A stretch of 64,000 nt of DNA from Eretmocerus hayati (GCA_029851415.1 CM056744.1:69248172-69312171), one strand, 5' to 3'. Positions 35,709 through 45,108 are shown, counted from the first letter of the stretch. Made by a program: numbers and translations. Notes: a model not told the origin generated them from the letters alone.

Positions 35709-35972
35709 ATGTTCAGTAGATCAGTCATAGTCATGCGAGCACTTTACCTGTCAGCTCTTCTCATTGTTTTTCCACACTCATATGCATCGAAGCACGAATG
35801 CTGCATCATAGAAACTTGTGCCCCCCTTAGAGCCTTATATTTTCCATGCGTTTCTAAAGGCTCACCAGTAACTCTCTTGCAGCAGACTCGTACAAAGCAT
35901 AGTTTCTATTTCACACTAAAGCCGTTTTTCCAAGTTATTTTGTGGGCTCTCTCAACTCGTATCATCACATAG
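35709..35972 (+). CDS. Possible small secreted cysteine-rich peptide
   Basis: An 87-codon frame. A signal-peptide-like segment starts at an internal Met ([19 protein letters not shown]), followed by [19 protein letters not shown], with CC, C and C spaced rather like an insulin-family A chain but with one extra residue in each gap. No B-chain equivalent is seen. It could be a chance frame; no splice or promoter evidence supports it. Confidence 0.25.
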   Translation: MFSRSVIVMRALYLSALLIVFPHSYASKHECCIIETCAPLRALYFPCVSKGSPVTLLQQTRTKHSFYFTLKPFFQVILWALSTRIIT

Positions 35973-35997
35973 CACTCTCAATATAAGTATCAATTTT

Positions 35998-36965
35998 TAC
36001 GACAAAGATGAGCCATTGTTAAAGGACAACCCAGACCGGTTTGTCCTTTTCCCAATTAAATGGCCAGAGATCTGGAAAATGTATAAGAAGGCCGAGGCGT
36101 CATTCTGGACATCCGAAGAAGTGGATTTATCAAAAGACTTGAGCGATTGGGAAAAGCTCAACGATTCAGAACAGCATTTTATATCTCACGTTCTTGTATT
36201 TTTGCAGCATCTGACGGGATCGTCAATGAGAACTTACTATTGAACTTTTCACAGCAAGTACAAATACCCGAGGCCCGATCATTTTATGGATTTCAAATTG
36301 CTATGGAGAACGTACATTCTGAAATGTACGCTCTCCTTATTGATACTTACATACGAGATCCCGAGAGGAAGCTGTTTCTATTCAACGCTATCAAGAATCT
36401 CCCATGTGTCACCCTCAAAGCAGAATGGGCTTTAAAGTGGATTGATGACAAATCCGTGACTTTTGCTGAGCGGCTTGTCGCATTCGCCGCTGTAGAGGGA
36501 ATTTTTTTCAGCGGTAGTTTTGCAAGCATCTATTGGCTGAAAAGCAGATATCTACTACCTGGACTCTCATTCTCAAACGAAATAATTTCACGTGATGAAG
36601 GATAGCATTGTGATTTCGCATGCCTGCTCTTTTCCTATATTGTGCGGAAACCATCGGAAGAGCGAGTAAGAGAGATTATTCTGGATGCAGTGAAGATCGA
36701 ACTGAATTTTCTCACTGATGCACTGCCAGTGTCATTGATTGGTATGAACGTCAAACTCATGAGCCAGTATATAGAATTTGTTGCTGACAGACTGCTCGGG
36801 GAGCTCGGCTTCTCCAAGACTTTTCACTCATTCAACCCTTTTACATTCATTGAGGGTATTTCTCTCGAAGGCAAGACCAATTCCTTTGAGAAGAGAGTGG
36901 GAGAATATCAAAAGTGGGGTGTGCTTGGGGATACCACCAAGTTCACTACCGAGTGTGAATTTTAA
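35998..36965 (+). pseudogene. RnrS: Ribonucleotide reductase small subunit (R2), broken copy
   Basis: Class I ribonucleotide reductase small subunit, which holds the di-iron/tyrosyl radical needed to make deoxyribonucleotides. The copy runs from about codon 40 or 50 of the normal protein ([16 protein letters not shown]) to the natural C-terminus (FTTECEF), with no introns. Iron ligands and radical Tyr are all present: Asp in ASDGIVNEN, Glu/His and Tyr in [13 protein letters not shown], Glu in AVEGIFFSG, Glu in ISRDEG, His in HCDF. Breaks: a one-base shift in a T run at about 36200, and an in-frame TAG at 36603-36605, where the family has Leu before HCDF. No ATG is in frame upstream; the N-terminal exon is missing or unrecognised. 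It is inside the Maverick, between cargo genes A and B. Confidence 0.93.
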
Positions 36966-37011
36966 ACCAGATATCTCACACACTCGCAGGTGTAAACACG
37001 TCTGACGCAAA

Positions 37012-37441
37012 ATGTTCTCTATAGGTAGAGACGGTGAGTTTAAATCTTTCTATTTTTCCCCACTCACACTATAATACACCCATCTAAACCCCCCCCCTCC
37101 CCTTTTTTTCTGTTGCAGGTCAGCTTGAGATCATCAACTGTCTGGTGAACCATCAGACGGAATATATTTACGGGGACGCATTCTTACACTATTGTATAGC
37201 ATTTCCATACCTCGACACGAGCTACAACTTTATGATGTTTTTTAACATAACCAATTACCATTCAATTTTCTCACTCTACCACTACTCTGAATGGGAGGAT
37301 GAGCTTTTTGAAATCCAAGGTTTTGATAGATCTAGAACTTACTCACACTATATGATTGGTGATATAACGCGAATTGCCGGTTTTCTCTGGTGTTGTAGGT
37401 ATCGAATATCAGATGTACAAGTAATAAATGTAGAGATTTAG
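37012..37441 (+). CDS. Small spliced gene of unknown function (cargo gene B)
   Basis: Exons 37012-37033 and 37119-37441 with an 85-nt intron (GTGAGT donor; acceptor TTCTGTTGCAG after a C/T-rich tract). The first exon encodes seven residues plus one base, the same phase as in cargo gene A. The product is 114 residues, rich in Tyr and Phe, with FMMFFNITNYHSIFSLYHYSE in the middle (given here only to locate it, about residues 43-62). No known family. A polyadenylation signal AATAAA follows at about 37457. Confidence 0.6.
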
Positions 37442-37504
37442 ATTGGTTTGTCGGGAATAAAAATTAAAAATTTGAAAATATATGTTTTTCTTTATTTCAA
37501 CCCA

Positions 37505-38464
37505 TCATAAAATCGATTTTCTATCGATCCAGCTGTTCATAGATGCAGGAAGGCCCCACCATTTAACCAAAACCTTATTAGCCTTGGTTTGCAATATACG
37601 CTCCACTAAATACACATCGGGATCGTGCACTTTACTCAATTCTTCAGTATAAAATTGTCCCAAAATTGGCTGATTTTGCCCATCCATCAAATGATATGTT
37701 ACCGGCCATTCACTCTTATTCACACGAGCAACCTTGAAAATTTCAGCAGACCAGTTGGCTGTATATCCTTTTGAAAAGACTGTCTTGTATCTAGATACTC
37801 GCACATGATCACCAACTTTGAATTTAGCACATTTCTCTCGGCGTTTACGACTATACACTGTTTTCAATAGACTTGCTTCAATTTCTCGCTGTTCAGCAGA
37901 TCTTTTCCATACTCGAGCCGGTTGCATACCTATTGTCCTATGTTTATCACAAAAGTTGTATTCTTTCAAGAGAGGGCCAATTATATCCAACCACTTGTAG
38001 TTTCCTCTCAGTGAGAAATAACGGTACATTTTACTCTTGATTGTTCTTATGAAGCGTTCCACTACGGACGATTTACAGACAGAGTATGTCGAGTAATGAT
38101 TGATATTCCGTTGCTTCATGAGTTGACTGAATTTAGCGTTATAGAATTCCGTGCCCTGATCACTCTGCACGTTTTTAGGCTGACGGCCTTCTGTATCTAG
38201 AATTGATTTGAACGCCTCACACACATCCGAGGCATTTTTCCTCTTAACCGGTAAGCACCAAGCATATTTTGAGAGAACATCTATTACAGCCAAGATATAA
38301 TTGTACCCCTTATTGGATTTAGAATGCTGTAACATACTAATTAAATCAATCTGCCAACAATCATCTATTGAACGAACAATTACTCTCCGTCGTGGGAAAA
38401 ATCGCCTTGCAGGCTTATGCAACTCGTTCACCAATCGCACTTTTTCAGCACTAAACTGATCCAT
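37505..38464 (-). CDS. Retroviral-type integrase with C-terminal chromodomain
   Basis: Polinton integrase, which joins the element ends to host DNA with 6-bp staggering. From the ATG at 38464 (319 residues), the catalytic acidic residues are Asp40 (WQIDLIS), Asp102 (QSDQGTEF) and Glu136 (VVERF), with 33 residues between the last two. A chromodomain-like end (about residues 281-319: YLVERIL...VKWWGLPASMNSWID) could direct insertion to marked chromatin. A TATA box (GAGGTATAAATT, 38519-38530) lies 56 nt upstream, which supports this start; the frame also continues upstream with no ATG. The N-terminal zinc-binding domain found in some family members is not visible. Uninterrupted frame. Confidence 0.93.
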   Translation of the reverse strand: MDQFSAEKVRLVNELHKPARRFFPRRRVIVRSIDDCWQIDLISMLQHSKSNKGYNYILAVIDVLSKYAWCLPVKRKNASDVCEAFKSILDTEGRQPKNVQSDQGTEFYNAKFSQLMKQRNINHYSTYSVCKSSVVERFIRTIKSKMYRYFSLRGNYKWLDIIGPLLKEYNFCDKHRTIGMQPARVWKRSAEQREIEASLLKTVYSRKRREKCAKFKVGDHVRVSRYKTVFSKGYTANWSAEIFKVARVNKSEWPVTYHLMDGQNQPILGQFYTEELSKVHDPDVYLVERILQTKANKVLVKWWGLPASMNSWIDRKSIL

Positions 38465-38659
38465 TGTGTGTGTTGGACGTGATAATTTCAACTGGCTTTC
38501 AGAGCTTCCAAATTCATCAATTTATACCTCGTGAGATATTTTGAAGAAAGGAGTGGGGAGGGAGTTAAGATGAAATAACAACACCATTTTTCCATGGATT
38601 TTTTTTTTATTTTTATTTATGTGCACATAGATACATAGAGAGAGAGAGAGAGACGAAAA

Positions 38660-39331
38660 TTATTCGTCTGCGTGCTTTTTATTCTTCAAGTGATACATAT
38701 GTTGTGCGTTACGTAGTGCACATCTAAATAATGAATTATCGTGGAATTTGCAGGGGGCGTAGTTATAATCCCTGTCAAAGTAACCATCTCTCTCACCACC
38801 ACACTCTTCGTATATATTTTTCACCCAAAATGACGTGTTGTGCTTGAAATATTCGGGTAGAAGTTGACGTAGCCAGTACTTTTTCTCATCACGATTCACA
38901 TAGACGATATTCATTCTAAATACCGAGCGTGCTGTTTCCAACTCTCGTGCTATTCCAGCAACTTTTTGATCCCAAGGCGTGGAACCCGCACCCCATGGTA
39001 TATTATGCCCATAGTTGAAATGATGGATCATATTCTTGAGCTCGCGAGTTTCTAGATTTTTTATGTCATAGGGTGGTTCAATTGTATAGTGCAGCGGCTC
39101 ATAGGTCGTGATGCATTCTTTCAGCTCTTGATTGATCAGAGCAATTTCCTTGGGAATGAACACCTGTTTAGCATATCCAATCGTATAGCCTTGCATATCG
39201 ATAAAGATGTAATTTGCACGCATAGGGTAAGACTTTTCAAGATCACTCATGTCGAATCGCCCACAAACGTCGTAAGACGTGGGGTGGGATTTTTTCTTCT
39301 TCCCCCCCCCCCCCCCCACTTCAGACCCCAT
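38660..39331 (-). CDS. Exonuclease-like Maverick protein (tentative)
   Basis: The frame is open to 39388, but the first ATG is at 39331, followed by a poly-Gly/Lys stretch encoded by a run of C on the plus strand. The next part has FDMSDLEKSYP, then a conserved-looking YIFIDMQGY...FIPKEIALI segment, and near the C-terminus CKFHDNSLFRCALRNAQ. The D-x-Q near the start and H-D...RCALRNA at the end suggest a DEDD-type nuclease fold; this is only a resemblance. Genes of this type sit next to the capsid gene in insect Polintons. It follows the major capsid gene with the stop and open frame overlapping, so it may be cotranscribed or have an unseen first exon. Confidence 0.5.
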   Translation of the reverse strand: MGSEVGGGGGKKKKSHPTSYDVCGRFDMSDLEKSYPMRANYIFIDMQGYTIGYAKQVFIPKEIALINQELKECITTYEPLHYTIEPPYDIKNLETRELKNMIHHFNYGHNIPWGAGSTPWDQKVAGIARELETARSVFRMNIVYVNRDEKKYWLRQLLPEYFKHNTSFWVKNIYEECGGERDGYFDRDYNYAPCKFHDNSLFRCALRNAQHMYHLKNKKHADE

Positions 39332-39384
39332 GTCGTCTCCTGTTGTTGTTGTTGTTGTTGTTGCCGAATGCTGTAGAAAAGCTC

Positions 39385-40602
39385 TCAAATTATCTTCTGA
39401 ACCATACTCGTCAGTGGATTATATTTAACAATCTTATCGTGAATGATGATGCAATACGCTGTCGTATTTTTTGGGATATTTTCCTTAAATTCTAGTTCCA
39501 AACGAATGTCAACGACCGACGATTTCACCGATTCGTCTTGTTCTGAAATGTCCAAGGCTATTATTGGATATTTATCGATAAAATTCGCCATACTCAGGGA
39601 CAGACTTGCATTTTCCGTGTCGTAATAGCTCTGTCTAAAAGATTTGAGCATCTGATAGAGAATTGAAGTATTCCTCGAATTTTCAAAATCCAAATGCATG
39701 TGCTCATAGGGATAGGCCTCGGAATTGAGAAAAAGTTTAACGTTTGTCAGCTTGCAGTGATCAAATTTCACTGCACTCTTTTTGCGATTGTTACGTCTGC
39801 CAGTTTGAAAAGCGATTATGATGTAGCGTGGCTTTTCCATCTGACTAGTGCTTTTTATCGGCCATATCAACTGTGAAGTATTTTCCGGTAATGATGGATA
39901 TTCAACTGAATCCCATGATCTGAATGATAGATATATAGGTGTTCCACGTTCCAAGATTTTCAAAAGACGTAATTTTATTGAATCTGCTGGATAGACATGG
40001 AGTATGTGAAGCGTTACCGCTGACAAGTTTATCACTGGGTTGCACTCATCTTTGGTCGTTATCACACAATCATTATCGTTTTTCGATCTCAGCAGAACGA
40101 TATCGAATTTTGCATGAGCAATCACACGTTTGTAATCCTCACAAAAACCAAACATTTTGTTCAAAGGCAGTGCAAAGTTGAAGCCATAACCTGTGCTGAT
40201 TGTGTAGTCTCCAGAATGGTATGCTCCCCCCGACAGGCTCTTTTCCTCATCAGCAGAAAGTGATGCGATATTTTTCATAAGCGTGACAACCCCAACATTT
40301 TCAGTCTCATCAATGATAACATTGTTAATTTCAATACGAGCACTTTCAAACATGAAACACGGGAAATTATTGACAAGAATGATATCTGCCTCGGTGTCAA
40401 ACACTATATTACCAGCTATGTATAAATAAGCTTCACTTGGTAACAAATAGACGTCATTGCTCGATACGGTGATTCTAATTTCATCATTCCTCGACAGATT
40501 TTGGAAATTAAAGGGTTGATATTTACGAACCAGGCGTTTTGTTATACGCTCATCCTTCACAGGTGGCTTAGTTATGTCCAGGATGTCGGAACGGGTAGCC
40601 AT
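39385..40602 (-). CDS. Major capsid protein (double jelly-roll type)
   Basis: 405 residues, starting at ATG 40602. By position in the gene order and by its overall pattern (repeated beta-strand-rich segments, no membrane segments, an N-terminal basic region, and the FFP-like block FPCFMFESARIEINN) I assign it to the Polinton major capsid protein family, which builds icosahedral particles. There is no short diagnostic motif, so the call rests on pattern and neighbours: the second virion protein, protease and packaging ATPase. The frame is intact, in contrast with some neighbours. A TATA-like GTATATAATAC lies at 40738-40748, overlapping the end of the upstream gene. Confidence 0.72.
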   Translation of the reverse strand: MATRSDILDITKPPVKDERITKRLVRKYQPFNFQNLSRNDEIRITVSSNDVYLLPSEAYLYIAGNIVFDTEADIILVNNFPCFMFESARIEINNVIIDETENVGVVTLMKNIASLSADEEKSLSGGAYHSGDYTISTGYGFNFALPLNKMFGFCEDYKRVIAHAKFDIVLLRSKNDNDCVITTKDECNPVINLSAVTLHILHVYPADSIKLRLLKILERGTPIYLSFRSWDSVEYPSLPENTSQLIWPIKSTSQMEKPRYIIIAFQTGRRNNRKKSAVKFDHCKLTNVKLFLNSEAYPYEHMHLDFENSRNTSILYQMLKSFRQSYYDTENASLSLSMANFIDKYPIIALDISEQDESVKSSVVDIRLELEFKENIPKNTTAYCIIIHDKIVKYNPLTSMVQKII

Positions 40603-40739
40603 TCTTCTGCACTTTATAGCCCAGAGATTGTAAAAAGATGATACTTTTACGAGTGAGTGGGGGTCTTTTGGACCCCTTGAACGTGTGTTTCACTCCACTC
40701 ACCTCAGACAACTGAGTCGTGAGTGACTTTTCAGCTGTA

Positions 40740-41504
40740 TTATATACGTACATCCCTCCTTTTTCTCTCCCTCAAATGAAATCTCATAGTGATTTCTTCC
40801 CCGCGATTGTTAATAAGGTCACCGTTCTGATCCAAAAGTCTTATGCAGATATTTTTGATATCATTCGTTCGCGTTTGCGAATACAAAATGTTTTTAGGTT
40901 CTTTTGTATACTGCTCACCCGCCTTCACCTGATGGGGTGAAAATTCATAGATTGTGTAGCACGGGGATCCATTGAAGTATGTCCCACGAATCAGATTGCA
41001 CTCAACTCTCACAACATTCACTCGACTGATTTTCACAATGTGATTAGATGTGTGCCACTTGTAAGCTGGTAATGTGCATTTTTCAAACCCCAAAAGACGT
41101 GCCAGGCTATTTTCAGGGGTGAAATCAATGTCGTGATGGTAAAAGATCTCACAATGTAGAGAGTTCTTGTTGACACGAATGAAAATTGATCTTTCAGTCA
41201 AGCCTCGCGGGATATCAACATCTAGCACTTCTTCTGCGTAGGTCTTTAGTGGCACCCTCGGTGGTATATGCTCCTGCAAAAACTCTTCAATGTCAGCAAT
41301 CTCATAGGTCCCAGTGGGTATCTCCAATTTTTGATCTCCCCAGTAGAAGTGGTTGTTCCTCCAATCGATGTTTGGAATTGCGTGGTATGTCGTTAGATCA
41401 ACCAAACCCAATTCATAGATCTTATTGGGAGACAGGTGCTCCTTGAGTTTGATGTTTTGATCGATGTATGTGGAGGCACTCGACACCACAAAGACCTCAC
41501 TCAT
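40740..41504 (-). CDS. Second virion protein (probable minor capsid/penton)
   Basis: 254 residues; starts with a hydrophilic SEVFVVSSASTYIDQNIKLKE-type segment (residues 2-22) and ends in a basic RERKRRDVRI tail. Most of the length looks beta-rich. It lies between protease and major capsid genes, where Polintons carry the penton or minor capsid gene. A TATA box (GTATATAAATAC, 41533-41544) is 29 nt upstream of the ATG and overlaps the end of the protease gene. Identification is by context, with modest confidence. Confidence 0.6.
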   Translation of the reverse strand: MSEVFVVSSASTYIDQNIKLKEHLSPNKIYELGLVDLTTYHAIPNIDWRNNHFYWGDQKLEIPTGTYEIADIEEFLQEHIPPRVPLKTYAEEVLDVDIPRGLTERSIFIRVNKNSLHCEIFYHHDIDFTPENSLARLLGFEKCTLPAYKWHTSNHIVKISRVNVVRVECNLIRGTYFNGSPCYTIYEFSPHQVKAGEQYTKEPKNILYSQTRTNDIKNICIRLLDQNGDLINNRGEEITMRFHLRERKRRDVRI

Positions 41505-41536
41505 GACTGACTACGTTTGACCACTGCACCCCGTAT

Positions 41537-41881
41537 TTATATACGATCTCTCAGAAATTTAACACACAATGGACCACAAATGCTCTGGCGGAATGTCTGG
41601 CGCTGCAATCGGTTGTAAGTAAGCTCACAATCTGGCCGACTTTTTTTCCAATACTCTACCAGTTCTCGAGGTGGTTTCAGATTACCAAAACTATCGTAAT
41701 ACTCAATTTGACGTCCCTTCTTCCAGTATGCAACCCAATGCGCGTTTTTCAGATTCACTATCGTAGCTTCAGTGTCCCAGGCAGGGGGTGGGGGGAGATA
41801 TTCAAGTGCAAACACTCCACGAAAATTTGGGATGTCCCGTGCTGCTAGTGCGAGTTGCCGACCAGTTGTACCTCTTATCTT
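41537..41881 (-). CDS. Adenain-like cysteine protease (virion maturation), start unresolved
   Basis: Maturation protease of the adenovirus/Polinton family, which cleaves capsid precursors. Catalytic series visible: His in NAHWVAYW, Asp in EYYDSFG, Cys in QSICGPLC. The FRGVF segment typical of the N-terminus lies before the first Met-like codon, and the frame is open back to about 41925, but it contains no ATG. It abuts the PLA2-domain gene, whose frame ends in a 10-A run on the minus strand. So the start is either a lost ATG, a spliced upstream exon (a good donor AAAG/GTAAGGG lies at about 41980), or a frame change in the A run. Confidence 0.82.
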   Translation of the reverse strand, partial: KIRGTTGRQLALAARDIPNFRGVFALEYLPPPPAWDTEATIVNLKNAHWVAYWKKGRQIEYYDSFGNLKPPRELVEYWKKSRPDCELTYNRLQRQTFRQSICGPLCVKFLRDRI

Positions 41882-41906
41882 CTTTTTGCACGCCCTCTTC
41901 TTTTTT

Positions 41907-42554
41907 TCAAGTTTTTTTTTTCTTCAGCCCACCACCACCACGTCGTGAGCAAGAAGATGGGGATAGATAGAGACCCTTACCTTTTGCTTCCAACGCCAGA
42001 TTGTGTCTCTTCAGCTCGGCCAATTGCTTACGATTTGTACGAATCGCACTGATTGATTTTGCAACATTTGACGCTCCACCGGCGAACGAGGCAATTGCGC
42101 CAAGCGCAGCCAAAGTTGGTAAAATTGCAGGAAGAAATCCTCCTCGTTTTGCTAACGCCAAAGTACGTGGATTAACCCTTCTACCCCTCCTCTGTCTCCT
42201 TCTCCTTCTTTGTCTCTTGAGACCCATACCAAATCTGCGTTTTGCTCGCATGGCCGCGGCAACTCCGCGAGCAGCTAATCGCTCAAAAAACCCACCTTTT
42301 TTTATCCGCTTTTCAGCCGCGGTCTGAAGTTCTAAATCAGCAGCGTGACGATGCTCGAGATCACGAAATTGTGAATATTTTATATCGTGTCGTTTGCAAG
42401 CTTCGTCGAGGTCGTTGACCGCACGGTCACCACGGGCTAACCTCTTGCGCAAATTTGTGCCAGGACCGCAGAAATTGTATCCCGGCAAGTGTAGTTCGAA
42501 TGGTAGGTTATTTATTGTGGAGTTTACTAGTCCCCCACCTCTTAACGTACACAT
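41907..42554 (-). CDS. PLA2-domain virion protein
   Basis: 215 residues. Near the N-terminus is a phospholipase A2-like active region: calcium-loop motif YNFCGPGT (residues 26-33) and the catalytic dyad His56-Asp57 in ACKRHDIKYS. Such domains in parvoviral and some Polinton/adintovirus capsid proteins help particles cross membranes. The rest is basic (KRQRRRRRQRRGRR near residue 125) with a hydrophobic Ala-rich stretch (about 140-160) that might be a membrane-active helix. The C-terminal reading runs into a 10-A tract and stops; a donor-like AAAG/GTAAGG upstream could splice it elsewhere. A shared TATA region (42620-42628) lies upstream. Confidence 0.8.
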   Translation of the reverse strand: MCTLRGGGLVNSTINNLPFELHLPGYNFCGPGTNLRKRLARGDRAVNDLDEACKRHDIKYSQFRDLEHRHAADLELQTAAEKRIKKGGFFERLAARGVAAAMRAKRRFGMGLKRQRRRRRQRRGRRVNPRTLALAKRGGFLPAILPTLAALGAIASFAGGASNVAKSISAIRTNRKQLAELKRHNLALEAKGKGLYLSPSSCSRRGGGGLKKKKT

Positions 42555-42618
42555 TGAACATACGAGCTCTCCATGGCAAGCATAGAGAGTGACTGAAAGT
42601 CATCGCTCGAGAGATTTG

Positions 42619-42629
42619 GTATTTATACT
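42619..42629. promoter_or_regulatory. Bidirectional TATA region between PLA2-protein and ATPase genes
   Basis: GTATTTATAC on plus, GTATAAATAC on minus. It is 66 nt upstream of the PLA2-protein ATG (42554) and about 52 nt upstream of the ATPase ATG (42680). The minus-strand decamer is identical to that before the FLYWCH gene. Confidence 0.5.
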
Positions 42630-42679
42630 CGTTTCGAGGTTAATTTCAATCAGTAGAGAGTGAAACGCAGTGTGCAAAC

Positions 42680-43375
42680 ATGAGATTTATAAGACAGCCC
42701 GAGTCCATCTCCATGGTCAATGTGGATCATGAGGCTTTGGAGAAAGGAGAAAAGCGTCATGGGAAGCTCCTACCCAATACAATTAGATGTTTAATTATTG
42801 GCCCGTCTAACTGTGGTAAGACTACGTCTTTGATTTCACTCATAATCAGCCCAAATGGTCTCGTTTTCGATCATTCGTATGTCTATTCAAAGTCTCTGCA
42901 TCAGCCAAAGTACAAGTTTCTCGCTGGAGTGATGAAACCATTCTCAGACATTGGCATGAAATACTTCACTTATGGAGAAAATGCTGATATCGTAAGGCCG
43001 CACGAGGCTCTGAAGAATAGCATATTCATTTTCGATGATGTTAGCCCGGAAAAACAGAGAACCATAGGGGAATATTATTGTATGGGCCGCCATTTCGCCA
43101 TCGACACGTTCTATCTCTCACAGTCGTACGCAGCCATTCCGAAACATATGATAAGAGATAATGCCAACTTGATTTGTCTATTCAATCAGGACGATGGAAA
43201 TTTGAAACATATATATAGCAATCATGTAGGCTCTGATATGTCATTTCCCGAGTTTAAGAAGCTATGTTCAACATGCTGGAGTGGGGGTAAATTCAATTTT
43301 CTAACCATTATCAAAGATGATCCTATGAATAATGGCAGATATAGGCGTGGGTCCAACGACTTTGTCGTGTTTTAA
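42680..43375 (+). CDS. A32/FtsK-type genome packaging ATPase
   Basis: 231 residues. Walker A is GPSNCGKTT (residues 41-49), preceded by strand-forming IRCLII; Walker B is SIFIFDD (114-120), followed by a SQSYAAIPKHMIRDNANLI segment (about 154-172) typical of the sensor region in poxvirus A32-like and Polinton ATPases. It pumps genome DNA into preformed capsids. Uninterrupted, ATG at 42680, divergent from the PLA2 gene. Confidence 0.93.
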   Translation: MRFIRQPESISMVNVDHEALEKGEKRHGKLLPNTIRCLIIGPSNCGKTTSLISLIISPNGLVFDHSYVYSKSLHQPKYKFLAGVMKPFSDIGMKYFTYGENADIVRPHEALKNSIFIFDDVSPEKQRTIGEYYCMGRHFAIDTFYLSQSYAAIPKHMIRDNANLICLFNQDDGNLKHIYSNHVGSDMSFPEFKKLCSTCWSGGKFNFLTIIKDDPMNNGRYRRGSNDFVVF

Positions 43376-43423
43376 ACGCGTCAGTTGTGTTTTAAACGTG
43401 TCAGTCGTGTTTGAATCGTCAAC

Positions 43424-44778
43424 ATGGTAAGACCCACAGCGAACAAGAGAAGAAAAAAAGGGGAGGGGGGTGATCGAAAGAAAAGAAAGGGAAAAAATCG
43501 ACAAGAGGAGCTGAAATTACAGATTCAACGCACATCACAGACTATACGGGAAAAACACCAGGCTTACAGACAGGGTAGGGTCAGCGATCAGTCCATGAAT
43601 CTGGAGAATTTGCAGCCAATTGTTGAGCCTTTGGAAAAATTGATTTCCTTGAACAAGCATGTAGTGGTGGGGGGTGGGAAGAAGATTAAGAGAGAGAAAT
43701 CTTCGAATAGTAGTGGTATTCAGAGTGATAATGAGTACTACAAAGACGACGACGACGACGACGAGGATGAGAAATATGAGGATGCTGAAAAGATCGACGA
43801 GTACGAAATACCACCAGATTCATTAAAAATTCAGGAAATTCCTCGAAAATCTAGCTACGGAGCGGAGCAATTGGGTGTACCGCTAATCAAGAATAGTAGA
43901 AAGAGGCTCTTAGATTCACCCTTTATACTCCAGAAGCCCAAAAAGAATAAAAAAAAAACAAGAGTCTCTTGCAAACGTCATCGTCGTCGTCATCTCGAGG
44001 ACAGAATGCTACCTCTGCAATGGAAGTGGATGAACCGCCTCGAATAAATTTGGACGAGACGGTGAGAAGTGCAATGAGACACCCGGAACAATGGGAAAAT
44101 TACGTTGATTTCACAGGGCAAAATTTGGGTGGGCTAACCACCCAGTACATGACATATTTTTTCACGAAATCAAAGGAAATAGACTCCGTTTATGGTTTAA
44201 ACTTCAACGATAGAAATGAACTTTGTATCGGAAAATCGAAAATTTCATTCGATAAAGCGACAGATAAGATCGTTGTCGATGGACAGCATGTTTTCCAAGG
44301 TACACGTGGACTCTTTGAACTAATTTTCATGAATAAACCACGTGATTTCACAAATGCTGACATGAGCGAGTACAAGAGGCTCTTGCTAATTAGCATACCA
44401 CATAGAATTGGTAATGTGCCCGGAGGGAAAATGATCAGCTCCAGAGGGTAGAAATACAATCACGTCATTAAGGTGTTGTGCGGGAGTAAGCCTTCCCCAC
44501 TCCTCTCAAACACATCGTCTGAGGGAAATTCGGATGATGAAGCGATGCGAATGAAAGGAGGTGGGCTATATGACGTAATCAAACAGGTCAAGGACAAAGA
44601 CGCTATGACTTTCCATGGAAACAATTCTGACCTCGATATTGTCTACTGGAATGACCCCAATGAGCTTGTCAATCGTTTGGATTTACTTTTACGCGAATTT
44701 GATTTGGGAAACACCAGTCATCAGAATGAAATCCATAGCATTCTCGAGGAGCTACGAGAGGACGGGTACATAGTATAA
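43424..44778 (+). pseudogene. Maverick-family protein of unknown function, broken in three segments
   Basis: Homologue of the intact gene at 8519-9346. Three segments: 43424 to about 43955 (basic N-terminus, an LQPIVEPLEKLI segment, Asp-run), then about 43955-44451, then 44452-44778 (C-terminal VYWNDPNELVNRL ... EELREDGYIV). The first break is a shift in a run of ten A at about 43950-43960. The second is an in-frame TAG at 44449-44451, in a position where similarity continues without gap. So the gene is dead in this copy unless the assembly is wrong; the TAG is not in a homopolymer. It follows the ATPase by 48 nt on the same strand. Confidence 0.8.
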
Positions 44779-44780
44779 AA
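44774..44780 (+). promoter_or_regulatory. TATA box of the coiled-coil gene
   Basis: TATAAAA overlapping the stop of the previous gene, about 65 nt upstream of the ATG at 44844. Confidence 0.5.
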
Positions 44781-44843
44781 AGGAGTGCCGGTCATGGGTG
44801 ATCATCATTCTGTGTTCAGAAGTCGCAGAATCTGCGACGGAAA

Positions 44844-45077
44844 ATGGACCCAGTTCAGAATAAACCACCACTAGTGGGTGACCAAGAGAGAGTAGATGGA
44901 AGAACTGGAACAAGTACTCCATCTATTGATCCTCTTAAAAATCCTAAAGTTGGAGATTCATCTCATAGTAAGGAAAGAATGTCGCAAGAAAAAATACCAG
45001 CAGGAGGGGTAGGCAGACGAGCTGGAGGCAGTCAAGCGGGAGAGGAAAAACAAGTGTCTTATGCTGTGAAAGGTATG

Positions 45078-45108
<31 letters not shown>

